A stretch of 64,000 bases of DNA from Serripes groenlandicus (GCA_031761405.1 JASEVX010000005.1:3777391-3841390); one strand, 5' to 3'; positions 31,319 to 42,400 are shown, counted from the stretch's first letter. Numbers and translations are program-made. The notes: generated by a model from the sequence alone, not told the origin.

Positions 31319-34300
31319 GTAAGCATATTAAAGTTTAAACTCACAGGGGCTCGTAGTTATTTTTTTATTTTCATGTATATAAATATATATGTATATTTAT
31401 ACATGACAATAAAAAAATAACTACGAGCCCCTACTTGCCATTTGAATGTTTTCATTTGGTCCTGGCGAGCCCCCAGACGAAGTAAACAAAGTTTCAGTTT
31501 TTATCCATTTTTAGCTTGACTTTTGAAAAAAACGAGAGCTATTGATGACCCTTGCGTCGTCGGCTGCGGCGTGGTCGTCCGGTTAAGGTTTTTTGTTTAG
31601 CTCAGCTTTTTTTTCTTCTGTTTTCTATCGGTCAAGCGTCTGTGCCGTACGCGGTGCTCTTGTTTAATTTGCTGTATAATGCGTATATAGAAAAATAAAC
31701 ATATTTCTCACTGCATGGCATGCTACACCTGTATACAATGTAAACATTACATACATCATTTATGGTCTTATCAAATTGCAATTTTGGTAGCAAAGATAGT
31801 CTCAATATATTGCCTTGACATATTGCATTGTAGGGTTAGGGTTACAGTAACCCTAGGATGTGAACAGTCCAAATACAAAGTCGCATTCTGAGTATCGATA
31901 CAGGAACCTGGACTAGTGGCAAAGGGTGATACAAAATTATAAACTTGAAAAGCTTACCTTTTGCATTGTTAATAAAAGTTATAGTATCTTAATCCAAAAA
32001 TAATATAAAAAATAAATAATGTTGGTGACTAAAAAAAATGTTATTTTCTAATGGTTGATAAATTTTATTGTTGTACTTGTAGATATTCAAACTTCTTTTC
32101 TTTAAGCTCTCCCTTTAACCTTAAAAATGTTACGCAAAATCCATAGGAGCCAGATTGGAACTATATGGAGGATGCTGAAGATGCTCGTATTCAAGGAAGT
32201 CAATAGCCATAAGTGTATCCTTGGCCCGATGACTTGACGTGTTGTCCTGCAGCCAAGTTTCATCTGTAATCACAATAAGGTCACAGAAAGTCTGTCTGTC
32301 ACGTCCCCAACGTCTCAGGAACTTTCTTACAGCAGCCAGTGACCTGCCACACGTCTTTTCTTTTCCTCGAGCAACAATAATCTCGGCACCCAGCGTTTTA
32401 ATATTTTATGAACCATTCTGTGGATGATGCTATTTTATCAACTTCTTTCGTCTGTCATTTGCAACTTCGTGTGTACAGCATGAACATCTCTGTTACTTAA
32501 TGTTGGTCAACCAACTCTTAAAGTTGTCTTCAAGATTTTCTCTACCGTCCTTGAACGGATGATGCCAATCAAGCACTATTGTTCGGCTGACCTTTCTATT
32601 TGGGTCCCTTTCCATGAATTGACATGTTGGAGTCATTCCCATTCCTGCATTTGCGTAATATTTTATCACAGAAGGGTTGCTCTGTGCGAAATGACATTGG
32701 AGTTCTTATGATTGCACCTGTTGAAGGGTAGCAACCATCAACTTGCGATTCTATACCTGTTATGACGGATATGATGTCAAAACCTTCAGGAAGTACATGT
32801 ATTCAATAAATATTATTCTGACTTCAAGTCTAAAAATAAAACTCATGACATTAACGCCCCCAATTTCGAAGATTTGAGATAGAATACATCAAGATATTGT
32901 TCCTAAATATGAATGATTGCAAACTGTTCTTTACCACATAAACTGCATTATTAAATTTAAATGCAAGAAGCATTTATATCAATAAAATGCATGTAAGTTT
33001 TTCTTCACATGACTATATATGAATTATAATACATCATATCTTAATATTTACGAGTATTAATACAATTTAATAAAAAGGGCACTTTTATGAGAACAGTCGG
33101 GGGAACTGTATGACATTTCATTTAACCTCATACGACAATTCTGCAGCAGACGTATTTTGACGAAACATAGAAAATCTCCATAATTGAATGGATAACCTAT
33201 GACAAAAAGTGGAAAACATTGTGGCAAAAGGAGAAATTGCACGTTTTGAGCAATTTCTTCTTTTGTCACTATGTTTTTAAAAAACCGTCTGCTGCAGAGG
33301 GGTCAGAAAGCGTCGATATGAGGGAAAGGGTTAATGAAGACAAATTTTAAAAACATTGAGGCAGGTGTAGAAATTGCTCACAATGTCGTCATTCTGTTTG
33401 ATATTTTCTTTTTCATCTGCACACAGTCTGACTCTGTGGTGTAGTGGTAAGAGCGTCCGCCCTAGGAATGATAGATAGACCAGGATTTCAATCTTTTTTC
33501 GGGTCATAATCATATGATACCAAAGACTAAAAATTGTAGTAATGGGTTTCCTCCTCTGAGTCCTTGGCTTAGAGTCGCAGGGATAGCATTAGGACTGACC
33601 TATCGCCATCAGGATATTTCATACCCAAAGTACTGATAACTGAAAAACTGTTGTAAGCAATGTAAAACACATTTAAAAACTAACACTTTTATTTATAGAG
33701 AATTCATATTTTTGCTTTAATAAATGTTTTCTGCAGATTTTCTGTATTTTGGTAAGAGTTACTTAATTTTGTATAAATATTTAACCAGATTAGGTAAATG
33801 ATAATTGAATTAATATTTCATTACACATTTTATATTCAAAGTTCACTGGTTAATTAGTTGTCTTAACAGACTGTTTTGTGATAATAGATTTGACTGAATA
33901 ACTTAAAAATGACTGCATACCACTCAATTATTCCATTGAATTCTCACATACACAAGCAATTTCTCTGTTTGCCGCAATGTTTTCAACTTTGTTTTATTAT
34001 TATATTGTTCATCATTTGAAGGGGATTTCCATTTTTTGTTCTTAATGTTTTCAAAATCATCTGCTGCATATTTGTTGTTTGTTGGAATGGGTTATATAAC
34101 GCTTTCCCTCATACAACAGTTCTGCAACAGACGACTTTGATCATATTTTGTCAAAAAATAGAAAATCTCTATAATTGAATGGATAACCTATGACTAAGAG
34201 TAGAAAACATTGTGTCAAAAAGAGAAATTGCTTGTTTTGAGCAATTTCTTCTTTTGTCACTATGTTTTCAAAAAGCCGTCTGCTGCAGAGGCGTCAGAAA

Positions 34301-36363
34301 GCGTCTATATGAGGGAAAGGGTTAAATAATAGATCTTTCATTTTAGTTTGATCCAGCAGTTCAGCGATGGTATTCGGCAAGATCTACTTTTGCGAGGACC
34401 TACACCACTGGTAGAAACAGTACCTGGTCAATCCTCTTCCTCTATGTTATACCAATAGCTGTAATAACCACAATCTTTCATTATGATAAGGTCAGTTAAG
34501 TTTTATTCAGAGGTCAAAATAAGGTGGGGTATTCAGCTCTGTTTCCCACAATTTCTCTCATATTATTAAAGCAAACCCTTTTTTGAGTACCCACAACATA
34601 GGGTTAGATGGTCAAATGAGGATCTTAGAACATGCAAAACGCCCCTTATCTAGAGCCCTGTCTGTAAAGTTTTATTTATTCATACTGTTAGTGTTAGTCG
34701 CCGGGATGTTCCCAAGAATTTTAAAAATGGTAGTAATGGCTTTCTGTCCTTGGCGCTCAGAAATGTGGGTTAACCCTTTCCCTCATACGGCAGCCGACTT
34801 TGAACGTATTTTGTCAAAACATAGAAAATCTCCATAATTGTATGGATAACCTATAACAAAAAGTGGAAAACATTGTGGCAAAAGGAGAAATTGCACGTTT
34901 TGTGCAATTTCTTCATTTGTCACTATGTTTTTAAAAAGCCTTCTGCTGCAGAGGCGTCAGAAAGCGTCTATATGAGGAAAAGGGTTAAGCATTTCAACTA
35001 AGTTGCTCTTGGCAGGATTTATAAATGGACCAGTAGTACCAGGGAAACGCTTTGATTTAACTGAAAAATATTTAAACATCATTGAAATTCTTTTATAGAG
35101 ACAATTGTATCAGTTATACACAACTGAATGTTTGATGAAATGAGCCTCGAATCAGGGAAAAAGGCCTTCAAGGATTTGCAACAATTAGATTCTGATCAGC
35201 CAGCACATTCTTACAGGCTGATGCATAGTGTGACTCCCTACAATTGTTTATTGAAACATTGATCTAATGGTGAACAGTGCAGCACCTGATCAGAATGTGC
35301 ATAATTATATATCTAAACTGGTCCCTTATGTAGGAAGACCTATTAACCCTTTCCCTCATATGAAAATTCTGCAGCAGACAGAAATTGCTCAAAACAAGTA
35401 ATTTCTCCTTTTGCCACAATGTTTTTCACTTTTAGTCGTTCAAAGTCGTCTGCTGCAGATTTTTGTTGTATGTGGGAAAGGGTTAACTGTGGCATACACC
35501 AAGGTGGGGGACTATATTAAGTTTTTTTGTTTGAAAAATATTTCATGTAAAATGAAATTGACATTTTTGTAGATGATGGAATAAAACAATATTGCATAGC
35601 TTTTTGCAGAATATTCATGCATGGTACTGTCATTTGAAAAATATGATACTTTGGGAAAAAACACATATTAATATCGACTTTAACCCTTTCCCATATTAAA
35701 CAAATCAACAGCAATCAAATGTGAAAAAATCTAGACAAAACTCTGGAAAATCTCTTTAACCCTCTCCCACATACAAACATTTTCAGACGCCTCTGCAGTA
35801 GACGGCCTTTGAACACCTTTCACCACTATGTTTCCAACTATTTTCACTAATAGTACTTGCATTTATAGAGATTATCCATGTTTTAATATTGCTGTTTTCC
35901 AAGTCGTCTGCTGCAGATTTGTTGTATGTGGGAAAAGATTAAATAATAGGTATAATTATTGAATGGAGTTCAAAAAATATATTGTTGAAGGAGAAAATAT
36001 TTGTTTAAACTTTCCCATATATAAATACACTATTATGACGCCTCTGCATCTCCAACGGACAACATGTGACAACATCATGAGCAATTCCTCTTTTGCCACT
36101 TATAGAAATATTTCATATGTTTGACTAAATGTTTTCAAAGTCATCTGCTGCAGATTTGTCGTATCTGGGCATGGATTAAACATTCCCTCATTGATGGACA
36201 ATATTTGCTTGCCAAATAGCTGTATTGCCGAGTGCGAGTGTAAGCAACGTCAACGAACAACAATGTACAATATGTGTTTATTGTCTTACAGGAAAAAAAG
36301 GAGAAACAGATGAGAAGTGGGGAATGTAAGACAAAAGAAAAACTATTCAAGATGCACTATTAA
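31145..36363 (+). CDS. NDUFB4: NDUFB4, complex I accessory subunit (B15), complete
   Basis: Three exons encode 129 residues, the same length as the human protein. Known role: single-pass accessory subunit of the mitochondrial NADH:ubiquinone oxidoreductase membrane arm. Seen: a basic N-terminal half, the conserved DPAVQRWYSARSTFARTY motif (family P-xx-RW-x-YAR), a membrane segment SILFLYVIPIAVITTIF in exon 2, and a charged tail KEKEKQMRSGE ending LFKMHY (human ends TFHLSY). ATG at 31145 is the first Met in frame after upstream stops; a TTG at 31133 is also open but unlikely. Introns are phase 0. AATAAA signals lie at 36362, 36461 and 36468. Intron 1 holds a mariner pseudogene and MITEs. Confidence 0.92.
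31346..31431. repeat. 86-bp near-perfect palindrome in NDUFB4 intron 1
   Basis: GGGGCTCGTAGTTATTTTTT at the left is answered by AAAAAATAACTACGAGCCCC at the right. The AT-rich middle is also largely self-complementary. Could be a tiny foldback element or a transcript hairpin. Confidence 0.85.
31511..31664 (+). mobile_element. Short Helitron-like element, intact
   Basis: TTTAGCTTGACTTTTGAAAA at the left, GTCCGGTTAAGGTTTTTTGT in the middle, GTACGCGGTGCTCTTGTT at the right. It is the uninterrupted version of the element split at 8070/11703. Confidence 0.7.
32136..32740 (-). pseudogene. mariner-family transposase pseudogene, internally deleted
   Basis: Reverse-strand pieces: EQPSVIKYYANAG and RKVSRTIVLDWHHPFKDGRE (N-terminal HTH region), then KILKRWVPRLLLLEEKKRRV, DRQTFCDLIVITDETWL (first catalytic Asp), directly followed by QDNTSSHRAKDTLMAIDFLE and EHLQHPPYSSNLAPMDF. 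In intact mariner proteins the ITDETW and DNAxxH blocks are separated by tens of residues, so an internal segment is missing. Several stops and frame changes. It sits in antisense in NDUFB4 intron 1. Confidence 0.82.
33122..33334. mobile_element. TTAA-flanked palindromic MITE
   Basis: TTAACCTCATACGACAATTC and CGATATGAGGGAAAGGGTTAA. Hairpin GAAATTGCACGTTTTGAGCA. Confidence 0.85.
33428..33690 (+). repeat. tRNA-derived SINE
   Basis: TGTGGTGTAGTGGTAAGAGC (A box region), GATTTCAATCTTTTTTCGGG (weak B box), then CATATGATACCAAAGACTA, GTAATGGGTTTCCTCCTC, CTTGGC and the 3' part with GTAAGCAATGTAAAAC. The body matches the SINE at 48982-49240. Confidence 0.7.
33950..34095. mobile_element. TTAA-type MITE, right half
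   Basis: CAAGCAATTTCTCTGTTTGC, CAATGTTTTCAACTTTG and GTTTGTTGGAATGGGTTAT. The left half is absent; it abuts the next copy. Confidence 0.6.
34096..34325. mobile_element. TTAA-flanked palindromic MITE next to NDUFB4 exon 2
   Basis: GCTTTCCCTCATACAACAGT at the left and TATATGAGGGAAAGGGTTAA at the right. Hairpin GAAATTGCTTGTTTTGAGCA. Confidence 0.82.
34347..34490 (+). CDS. NDUFB4: NDUFB4 exon 2 (conserved motif and membrane segment)
   Basis: 48 codons between CATTTTAG and GTCAGT. Begins FDPAVQRWYS and ends IFHYDK. A MITE ends 22 bp upstream of the acceptor AG. Confidence 0.93.
34770..34987. mobile_element. TTAA-flanked palindromic MITE in NDUFB4 intron 2
   Basis: TTAACCCTTTCCCTCATACG and TATATGAGGAAAAGGGTTAA. 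Hairpin GAAATTGCACGTTTTGTGCA is perfectly paired with GCAC/GTGC in place of GCTC/GAGC. A SINE 3' piece (AATGGTAGTAATGGCTTTCT) precedes it at about 34700-34768. Confidence 0.87.
35343..35486. mobile_element. TTAA-flanked MITE, short deletion form
   Basis: TTAACCCTTTCCCTCATATG and GTATGTGGGAAAGGGTTAA only about 144 bp apart. Parts of both flanks of the hairpin are deleted while the termini are intact. Confidence 0.85.
35680..35942. mobile_element. TTAA-type MITE inserted in another copy
   Basis: An outer start TTAACCCTTTCCCATATTAA at 35680 runs 75 bp, then a second start TTAACCCTCTCCCACATACA at 35756 and the end GTATGTGGGAAAAGATTAA. The outer copy has no separate right end. Confidence 0.65.
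36014..36180. mobile_element. TTAA-type MITE, diverged
   Basis: AAACTTTCCCATATATAAAT, GACGCCTCTGCATC, GAGCAATTCCTCTTTTGCCA, CATCTGCTGCAG, GGGCATGGATTAA. It lies about 110 bp upstream of NDUFB4 exon 3. Confidence 0.6.
36292..36363 (+). CDS. NDUFB4: NDUFB4 exon 3
   Basis: Acceptor TCTTACAG ends at 36291. Encodes EKKEKQMRSGECKTKEKL then FKMHY with stop TAA. Confidence 0.9.
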   Translation, partial: EKKEKQMRSGECKTKEKLFKMHY

Positions 36364-36741
36364 TAAACAGATAAGAAAAGACGAAAGACTGAACATGAAA
36401 TGTTTCTGTAGAGATGCATGTTGCTGTACCTTGTGGAATATGTAACAGAATGAAATGAAAAATAAACAATAAATGAAAAAATAATTGGTTTTCTAGAAGA
36501 ATTTGTTTGGATGTATTGCAACTCTTACCACACGAAACATAGGAAGATTTGGTAGACTATTTATATATATGCAGATCTGACGTGAATAAATTATAGTAGG
36601 GTGCAAAGTGTATGAATGTTTTGGTCAACATTTGTAAAAGCAAATGAGTGATAGTTTTAGACTTGAATAAATAAAGAATATTTTGTTTCTTATTATAATT
36701 CAGATCTTCAGATTAATCCAAGTAATTTTTACCCTTTCCAC

Positions 36742-36973
36742 TTAACCCTTTCCCTCATACGACAATTCTGCAGCAGACGACTTTAAACATATTTTGTCAA
36801 AACATAGAAAATCTCTATAATTGAATGGATAACCATTGACTAAAAGTGGAAAACATTGTGGCAAAAGGAGAAATTGCTCGTTCTGAGCAATTTCTTCTTT
36901 TGTCACTATGTTTTCAAAAAAGCTGTCTGCTGCAGAGGCGTCAGAAAGAGTCTTTATGAGGGAAAGGGATAAT
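36742..36973. mobile_element. TTAA-type MITE
   Basis: TTAACCCTTTCCCTCATACG and TTATGAGGGAAAGGGATAA, where the last TTAA is ATAA. Hairpin GAAATTGCTCGTTCTGAGCA. Confidence 0.85.
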
Positions 36974-37047
36974 CTACAGCAGACGACTTTGATAAAATCT
37001 AGGTATCAGTATGGAAAGATTCCATATAAATCCAAGTATTATCATAA

Positions 37048-37275
37048 TAAACCCTTTCCCTCATACGACAATTCTGCAGCAGAATACTTCAAATATATTT
37101 TGTCAAAATATGGAAAATCTCTAATTGAATGGATAACCTATGACTGAAAGTGGAAAACATTGTGGCAAAAGGAGAAATTGCTCGTTCTGAGCAATTTCTT
37201 CTTTTGTCACTATGTTTTCAAAAAGCCGTCAGCTGCAGAGGCATCAGAAAGCGTCTGTATGAGGGAAAGGGTTAA
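37048..37275. mobile_element. TTAA-type MITE, nearly identical neighbour
   Basis: TAAACCCTTTCCCTCATACG and GTATGAGGGAAAGGGTTAA. Very close in sequence to the copy at 36742, including the rarer CGTTCTGAGC loop, suggesting a recent pair. Confidence 0.85.
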
Positions 37276-37299
37276 ATAGAAATGAAAACATTGGCAAAA

Positions 37300-37980
37300 A
37301 AAGAAAGTGCTCATGATGAGTGTGAGAAAGCCATGAAACACATGAGTAGGTGAACTGGTCGCCGTGATATGTGACTGAAAAATGGTTGAAAACGGCGTTA
37401 AATTCAAACCAATGAATCCTTTGATGATCCCTATAAAGATTAGGTCAAGCAGTTCCATTCAAAGCAGAACTTGAGTTACCACAGGTCATAACCTTGAACA
37501 CTTTTTTCCATCAAACTGCTGGGCCGATTTCAATATAAATTCTTTGGGACTTTCTAAAAATTATGCTCAAGCAATTTTTTATAGTTAAAAAATGTGACTT
37601 ATACGGTTTGGGCTAATTTCTGCAAACTTTGAACATCTCTGAAACTACTTAGCAGATTTAAATAAAGATTAAATGGAGTGTCTTGTGTGACCCTCTATAA
37701 AATTTGCTCAATCAATTTTGTTTAGTCTGGGTGCGTGGTGCAGAGGCTAATACAATGCATTTTAATGATCTTCTCTGAATGGGCTGGACGAATTATAATA
37801 GAAACTAGCCTCTTATTGCGTCTGTCTGTCGGTCCCACCTAACCTTGTCCGGTCCGCATCTTAGCCATGCATCATAGGATTTGAAAGAAACTTGGCACAA
37901 ATGTTCACCATGATGAGGCGTTGTTTCATGCTCAAGACCTAGCTAGGCCTGTACCTCAAATGTCAAGGTCTCGCTAAGTG
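37300..37980. repeat. SINE 3' piece and dispersed repeat units
   Basis: 37320-37400 matches the SINE 3' body (GTGAGAAAGCCATGAAACAC, GACTGAAAAATGGTTGAAAA). 37480-37760 is a worn Helitron-like core (CTATAAAATTTGCTCAA). 37850-37975 is a unit of the CCGCATCTTAGCCATGCATC family. Confidence 0.5.
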
Positions 37981-37981
37981 T

Positions 37982-38096
37982 TAAGTGACAAAAGAAGAAA
38001 TTGCTAAAATTTGTGCAATTTCTTCTTTTGTCACTGTTTTTAAAAAGCCGTCTGCTGCAGAGCCGTCCGAAAGCGTTTATATGAGGGAAAGGGTTA
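37982..38096. mobile_element. TTAA-type MITE, right half
   Basis: GTGACAAAAGAAGAAATTGC through GAGCCGTCCGAAAGCGTTTA to TGAGGGAAAGGGTTAA. The left half is replaced by the preceding repeat unit. Confidence 0.75.
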
Positions 38097-38144
38097 ATGG
38101 TTGACATGCTAAAGTTATACAAATCATGATATTGGGATCAGAAT

Positions 38145-38430
38145 AAGCCCGAACGGGGGACTTATTGGCCGGATTGCTCTAGCAATTCCGGTTTATAGAT
38201 TGGCGATGTCCGTTTGTCTGTCCGCCAACATTTTGGTTAAAGTTTCAGGTTGAGGAAAAATCTCAGCACTGGAAAGGGTTACAAACTTGAAACTTTGCCT
38301 GAATGTAAACAGTAACAAGTTCTATTGATTTCTATGGTTACTTTAACCTTGACCTTGGTTTGTCGATTTTCAAGGTCAAATTGCCGACAATACGGCCTTG
38401 CAGTCTTCAGCGGTTTCTTGTTTTACATTA
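38145..38430. repeat. Dispersed repeat with GTCCGTTTGTCTGTCCGCC tract
   Basis: Starts near AAGCCCGAACGGGGGACTTA, with CTAGCAATTCCGG, and ends GGTTTCTTGTTTT. Organisation recalls the Helitron-like elements, but a clear 3' hairpin was not seen. Confidence 0.4.
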
Positions 38431-38807
38431 AATTATGATATAATTGTGAACAATTTCAAAAACATCTGCTAAAGCCACAAGGACTGGAGATTGAATATTT
38501 GAAATTTGCATTACTTCGTGTTCACCTATCACAGATTCACAAATGATGCCCTTGGGGACAGGTCTAGCCCCACTCACGAGGCTTTGATTTCATTCATAGA
38601 AATGTATATAGAATAAGTTCAGAATCTTTTCGTCTGAAGCTTCAATAATTATTTTTAGCATTATAAAAAGTGGTCTATCAAAGTAGCTTAAATGATGACC
38701 CACAGGGTCCAAAGTAGGCCTAAAAAAGGGAGTTGTTGTTTTAAATAGAAATGAATATAGAATCATTCAAGAATATTCTCTACTTTAACTACAAACTTTA
38801 CTGCTTT

Positions 38808-38989
38808 TACCCTTTCCCTCATACTGTCGCCTCTGCAGCATATGACCTTTTGAAAAAACAAGCAATTTCTCCTTTTGCACAATATTTTCAACTCTATTCA
38901 ACTCTTTCTTTTTGTATAGATTTTTTATATTTTTTCCAAGATGATTTCAAAATCGTCTGCTACAAATTTGTTGTATGTGGGAAAGGGTT
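38808..38989. mobile_element. TTAA-type MITE, shortened
   Basis: ACCCTTTCCCTCATACTGTC and TTGTATGTGGGAAAGGGTTAA. The first arm of the hairpin is deleted. Confidence 0.75.
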
Positions 38990-39283
38990 AAAATTGATCT
39001 TAAGTATTATCTACAGGTCCCCTTCCAGAACTGGTCCTAAAATAAAAGCTTATAGAAAAGCAAGAATGCTGTAAGACAAATGTCATGATACATATTTGAT
39101 TAGGATGGGATGCCAATTTTAATATGATTTCAGTCCTATCATATTCACATTCTTCTTGGACAATTGACTACCTTTCGAAACAATATTTGAACTGAAGACC
39201 GCTACATTAAGAGCTATCAATTCAACACCACTATTCTAGGGCTATTTCAGTTACGCTTTTGTCTGCGACATTCCGTAAGAACT

Positions 39284-39505
39284 GACTGTCGGGTGGAATA
39301 GTGGTAGGGTGCAAGCCTCAGTGCAGTAGGTCAAGTTTGATCCTCGGCAAAATGAAAATAATGGCTTTGCATTACTGGTGTTGACATGGTTTACATTACT
39401 ACTTACACGCTTTTGTAGGGATAAATGGGCCAGTTGTACTAGTAAATTAACCAAGGAAGTGCTATGTTAGAGCTGATAAAATGTTGAAAGCGGTTTAAAA
39501 CAATC
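39284..39505 (+). repeat. tRNA-derived SINE
   Basis: GGTGGAATAGTGGTAGGGTG (A box), GGTCAAGTTTGATCCTCGGC (B box), AATAATGGCTTTGCATTACT, GGATAAATGGGCCAGTTGTA and the 3' part GATAAAATGTTGAAAGCGGT. Confidence 0.7.
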
Positions 39506-39971
39506 CATTGCAACTTTGCGAAAATTGCTTGTTATCAAACAACTGTAAATTGGCACGTGTGATTAAGGTAATAAGGCGGATGTCCCTTACCAAGTCCCAT
39601 AAACTTGGCTCTTATGATTGTGGCTATTAGATGCTTTCCCTTACTAAGTCCAATGTCCAATACGCTTGGCACATATGATTAAGATTATTAGACACTTTCC
39701 CTTACCAAGTCAAATCAGTTACAAGGTACATATAAACACTGACCGTCAATTAGAGTAAAAGTCTCAACTTCCACCACAGCATGTTTCTTGGAGTAACATT
39801 ATTACGATATACATTACTAGAGAAGCACCCTTTACCTCGTACAACAAATCCTGAGCAGATGATTTTAGCTTACCTGAGCACAAAGTGATCACCTTTTCAG
39901 CCATCGTTCCTTGTTAACACTCTACAGGCAACATGCTGTATCCAATCTTCATGAAAGTTCATCAGGACATA

Positions 39972-40411
39972 TGTAACCAAAACGTTCGGTATACGTTGCA
40001 TTTGATATGCAAATTTACATCACCGTTTCGAAGTGATGGAGTTCAGGAGTACATATATAAGACAAGTGGACCCCTTCAGGGTTGAGTATACTTTTCGCTG
40101 AAGGGATCTTCTGCGTCTTTAGCCCGGCACGTTACATTTGGTGGCAGCGGTGGGATGAAGACAACTGCCATACCGGAGTTGCCTTACCCATGGGTTTCCC
40201 AGGCCAAGACTCGGGACGAGTCTTCTCGGAGTGGGAAGTAGTGTAACGAAAACGTTCGGTATACGTTGCATTTGATATGTAAATTTACATCACCGTTTCG
40301 AAGTGATGGAGTTCAGGAGTACATATATAACTTAAGACAAGTGGACCCCTTCAGGGTTGAGTATACTTTTCGCTGAAGGGATCTTCTGCGTCTTTAGCCC
40401 GGCACGTTACA
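39972..40411 (+). mobile_element. TRIM: miniature LTR retrotransposon
   Basis: Two direct repeats, 39972-40136 (165 bp) and 40242-40411 (170 bp), each starting TGTAAC and ending GTTACA. They differ mainly by a 5-bp insertion (TAACTTAAGAC versus TAAGAC). The 105-bp interior opens TTTGGTGGCAGCGGTGGGAT, complementary to the 3' end of tRNA-Leu, and closes with a purine run GGAGTGGGAAG before the second LTR. No coding sequence. A clear 5-bp target duplication is not visible. Confidence 0.85.
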
Positions 40412-41189
40412 CTTAAAAGCTGTCGGGTTCGAAACTAGTCAAGTGAGGTCAGGTCGCTAGGCCAAAATTAAAAGAAAATCATGTTAACTCGCATTTTTAG
40501 CTTCAGCAGGTTGAAACTTTGTCAGAATATTTGTGTTGATGATACTTATGCCAAGGTCTAATATGAGTCATGTCAGGTCAATAACTAGATCAGAAATCAA
40601 AGCGAAGGACAATCTTTGGAACACTAGAGCGCGCATATTTTGCTTCAGCAGCTTGAGACTTTGTCAAAATGTTTATCTTGATGATATCTAGACCAGGTTC
40701 GAATAAGGGTCATGTCAAAAACGAGGTCACTAGGCCAAATTGAAGAACACAATCTTGTTAATACTCAAGAGACTGCATTCTTTATTATTTCAGAAGCTTG
40801 ACACTTCGGCAGAATGATTGTCTTGTTGATGCTTAGGCCAAGTTCGAATATGGGTCATGTGCTGTTGAAAACGAGATCACTAGGCCATATTGAAATACAA
40901 TATTGTTAACACTCTGGAAGCCGTTCATTAACTTGAGCATGTTGAAACTTTATCATAATGTTTGTCCAGATGATATCTAGGATACGTTTGTATATGTCTG
41001 GTCAAAACCTACCTCACCTTATTGAAAAAGAGTTATGTTAACACTAGAGATCGATTTTGTTTTATTCCAGCAGCTTGAAACCTTATTAGAATGATTGTCT
41101 TGTTGATATTTAGGCCAAGTTCGAATATGGGTCACCAAGTCAAATAGATGGAACATATTGTTAACACTGGAAGCCGTATTTCTAACTTT

Positions 41190-41450
41190 CGCAGTATTGA
41201 CGTGGGCTGTCAATCCAGGGGTTGTGAGTTTGAACCCCAGCTCGATTAACATCTTTACCGACGTTTGACAAAAGTCACTGACAAGCGTCATTAGTCTTCC
41301 GCAAATGGGCTATGCTGAAAGGCAGCTAGTTGCTTGTAAAGATTGTTGTGTGGAGAACTGGTGAGAGATAGCCATGAATCGGTGAACTAGCCGCCTTGAT
41401 ATGACTGAAAATTGTTGAAAATGGCGTTTAACCCATATCAATCAATTGAA
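41190..41450 (+). repeat. tRNA-derived SINE, A box damaged
   Basis: GGTTGTGAGTTTGAACCCCA (B box), TTTGACAAAAGTCACTGACA, GGAGAACTGGTGAGAGATAG, GTTGAAAATGGCGTTTAACC. Same family as 6232-6520. Confidence 0.72.
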
Positions 41451-42189
41451 TCTTTTTCAGAATGTTGGTCTCGATGATATCTTGATGATATCTAGGCGAT
41501 CTAGTCGTGCTTGATCAACAACTAGGTCACTAGTTGTTTTGTTTAGCTCATCTGTATTTTGATATCAAGAAGTTGGGCTATTGTGATACCTTTGGCGTCG
41601 TCGTCACAAAAACTACCTCATTTCTCAAAAACGGTTACGGAAATCCAATTGAAACTTGGTACACATGCTCCTAGAAGCAATACACGTGTCTGTACCGATT
41701 CACTAAACTCTGTTAAAATTTTGGAAACCTTATCTTAAGCATGTTGATTCTTTGTCAACATGTTTGTCTTGATGCTATCTAGGCTTAGTTTAAGTATAGG
41801 TCATGCCCGGTCAAAAACTAGGTCACTAGTCCAAATTGAAGAAAATATTGGTTACAGTGTAGATACCTTTTTTTTAGCAGCTTGCAACTTTGACAGAATG
41901 ATTGTCTTGTTGATATTTAGGCAAAGTTCAAATATGCGTCATGTGCGATTGAAAACTAGGTCCCTAGGCCATATTGATGGAAAATCCTATTAATTTGAGC
42001 ATGTTGAAACAATTTTAGTATGTTTATCTTGATGATATCTAGGCTTAGTTTGAATATAGGTCATGTCAAATTAAAGAATAGGTCACCAGGCCAAAATGAA
42101 GAAAAGTCTTGTTAACACTCTAAGAGACCGTCTACTGCAAATGCTTCCACGTGTTAACTAGGTCCATCCGGTTGATCCGTGCGTTAGAT

Positions 42190-42400
42190 AAATCCGCCGT
42201 GGTCGAGTGGTTAGCGTCGGGGATTTGAAACCGGGCTTCCCGGATTCGATCCCCCAGTAGTGTAACGACGGTCATGGTGGATGCCCTTGGGCAAGGTACA
42301 TTTTCTAGCCTAATACTGGTTTGTCTAAGGGATCATGAATACGTGAACTGTCGCTGCTGTAACTGAAATAATGTTTAAAATGGCGTAAAATCCCAATAAA
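42190..42400 (+). repeat. tRNA-Ser-like SINE
   Basis: GCCGTGGTCGAGTGGTTAGC and GGATTCGATCCCCCAGTAG give A and B boxes with serine-tRNA-like spacing. A SINE body follows (GATGCCCTTGGGCAAGGTAC, GAATACGTGAACTG) with 3' AATGGCGTAAAATCCCAA. It does not close a full cloverleaf by eye. Confidence 0.7.

Larger units (their letters stand above)
39866..42130 (+). repeat. Helitron-like repeat array, degraded, with TRIM and SINE insertions
   Basis: 5' start TTAGCTTACCTGAGCACAAA interrupts a MITE (CACCCTTTACCTCGTACAAC at 39826). From 40440 to 42120, units of about 150 bp repeat TTGAAACTTTGTCAGAATGT, GATGATATCTAGGC, GGGTCATGT and GGTCACTAGGCCA. Inserted in it are the TRIM at 39972-40411 and a SINE at 41190-41450. 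A second 5'-like start (TTTAGCTCATCTGTATTTTG) lies at 41564. No 3' hairpin terminus seen. Confidence 0.5.

Noticed and set aside
42190..42270. A functional tRNA-Ser gene
   Set aside because: A and B boxes are present, but the acceptor and anticodon arms do not pair by eye and the sequence continues into a SINE body.
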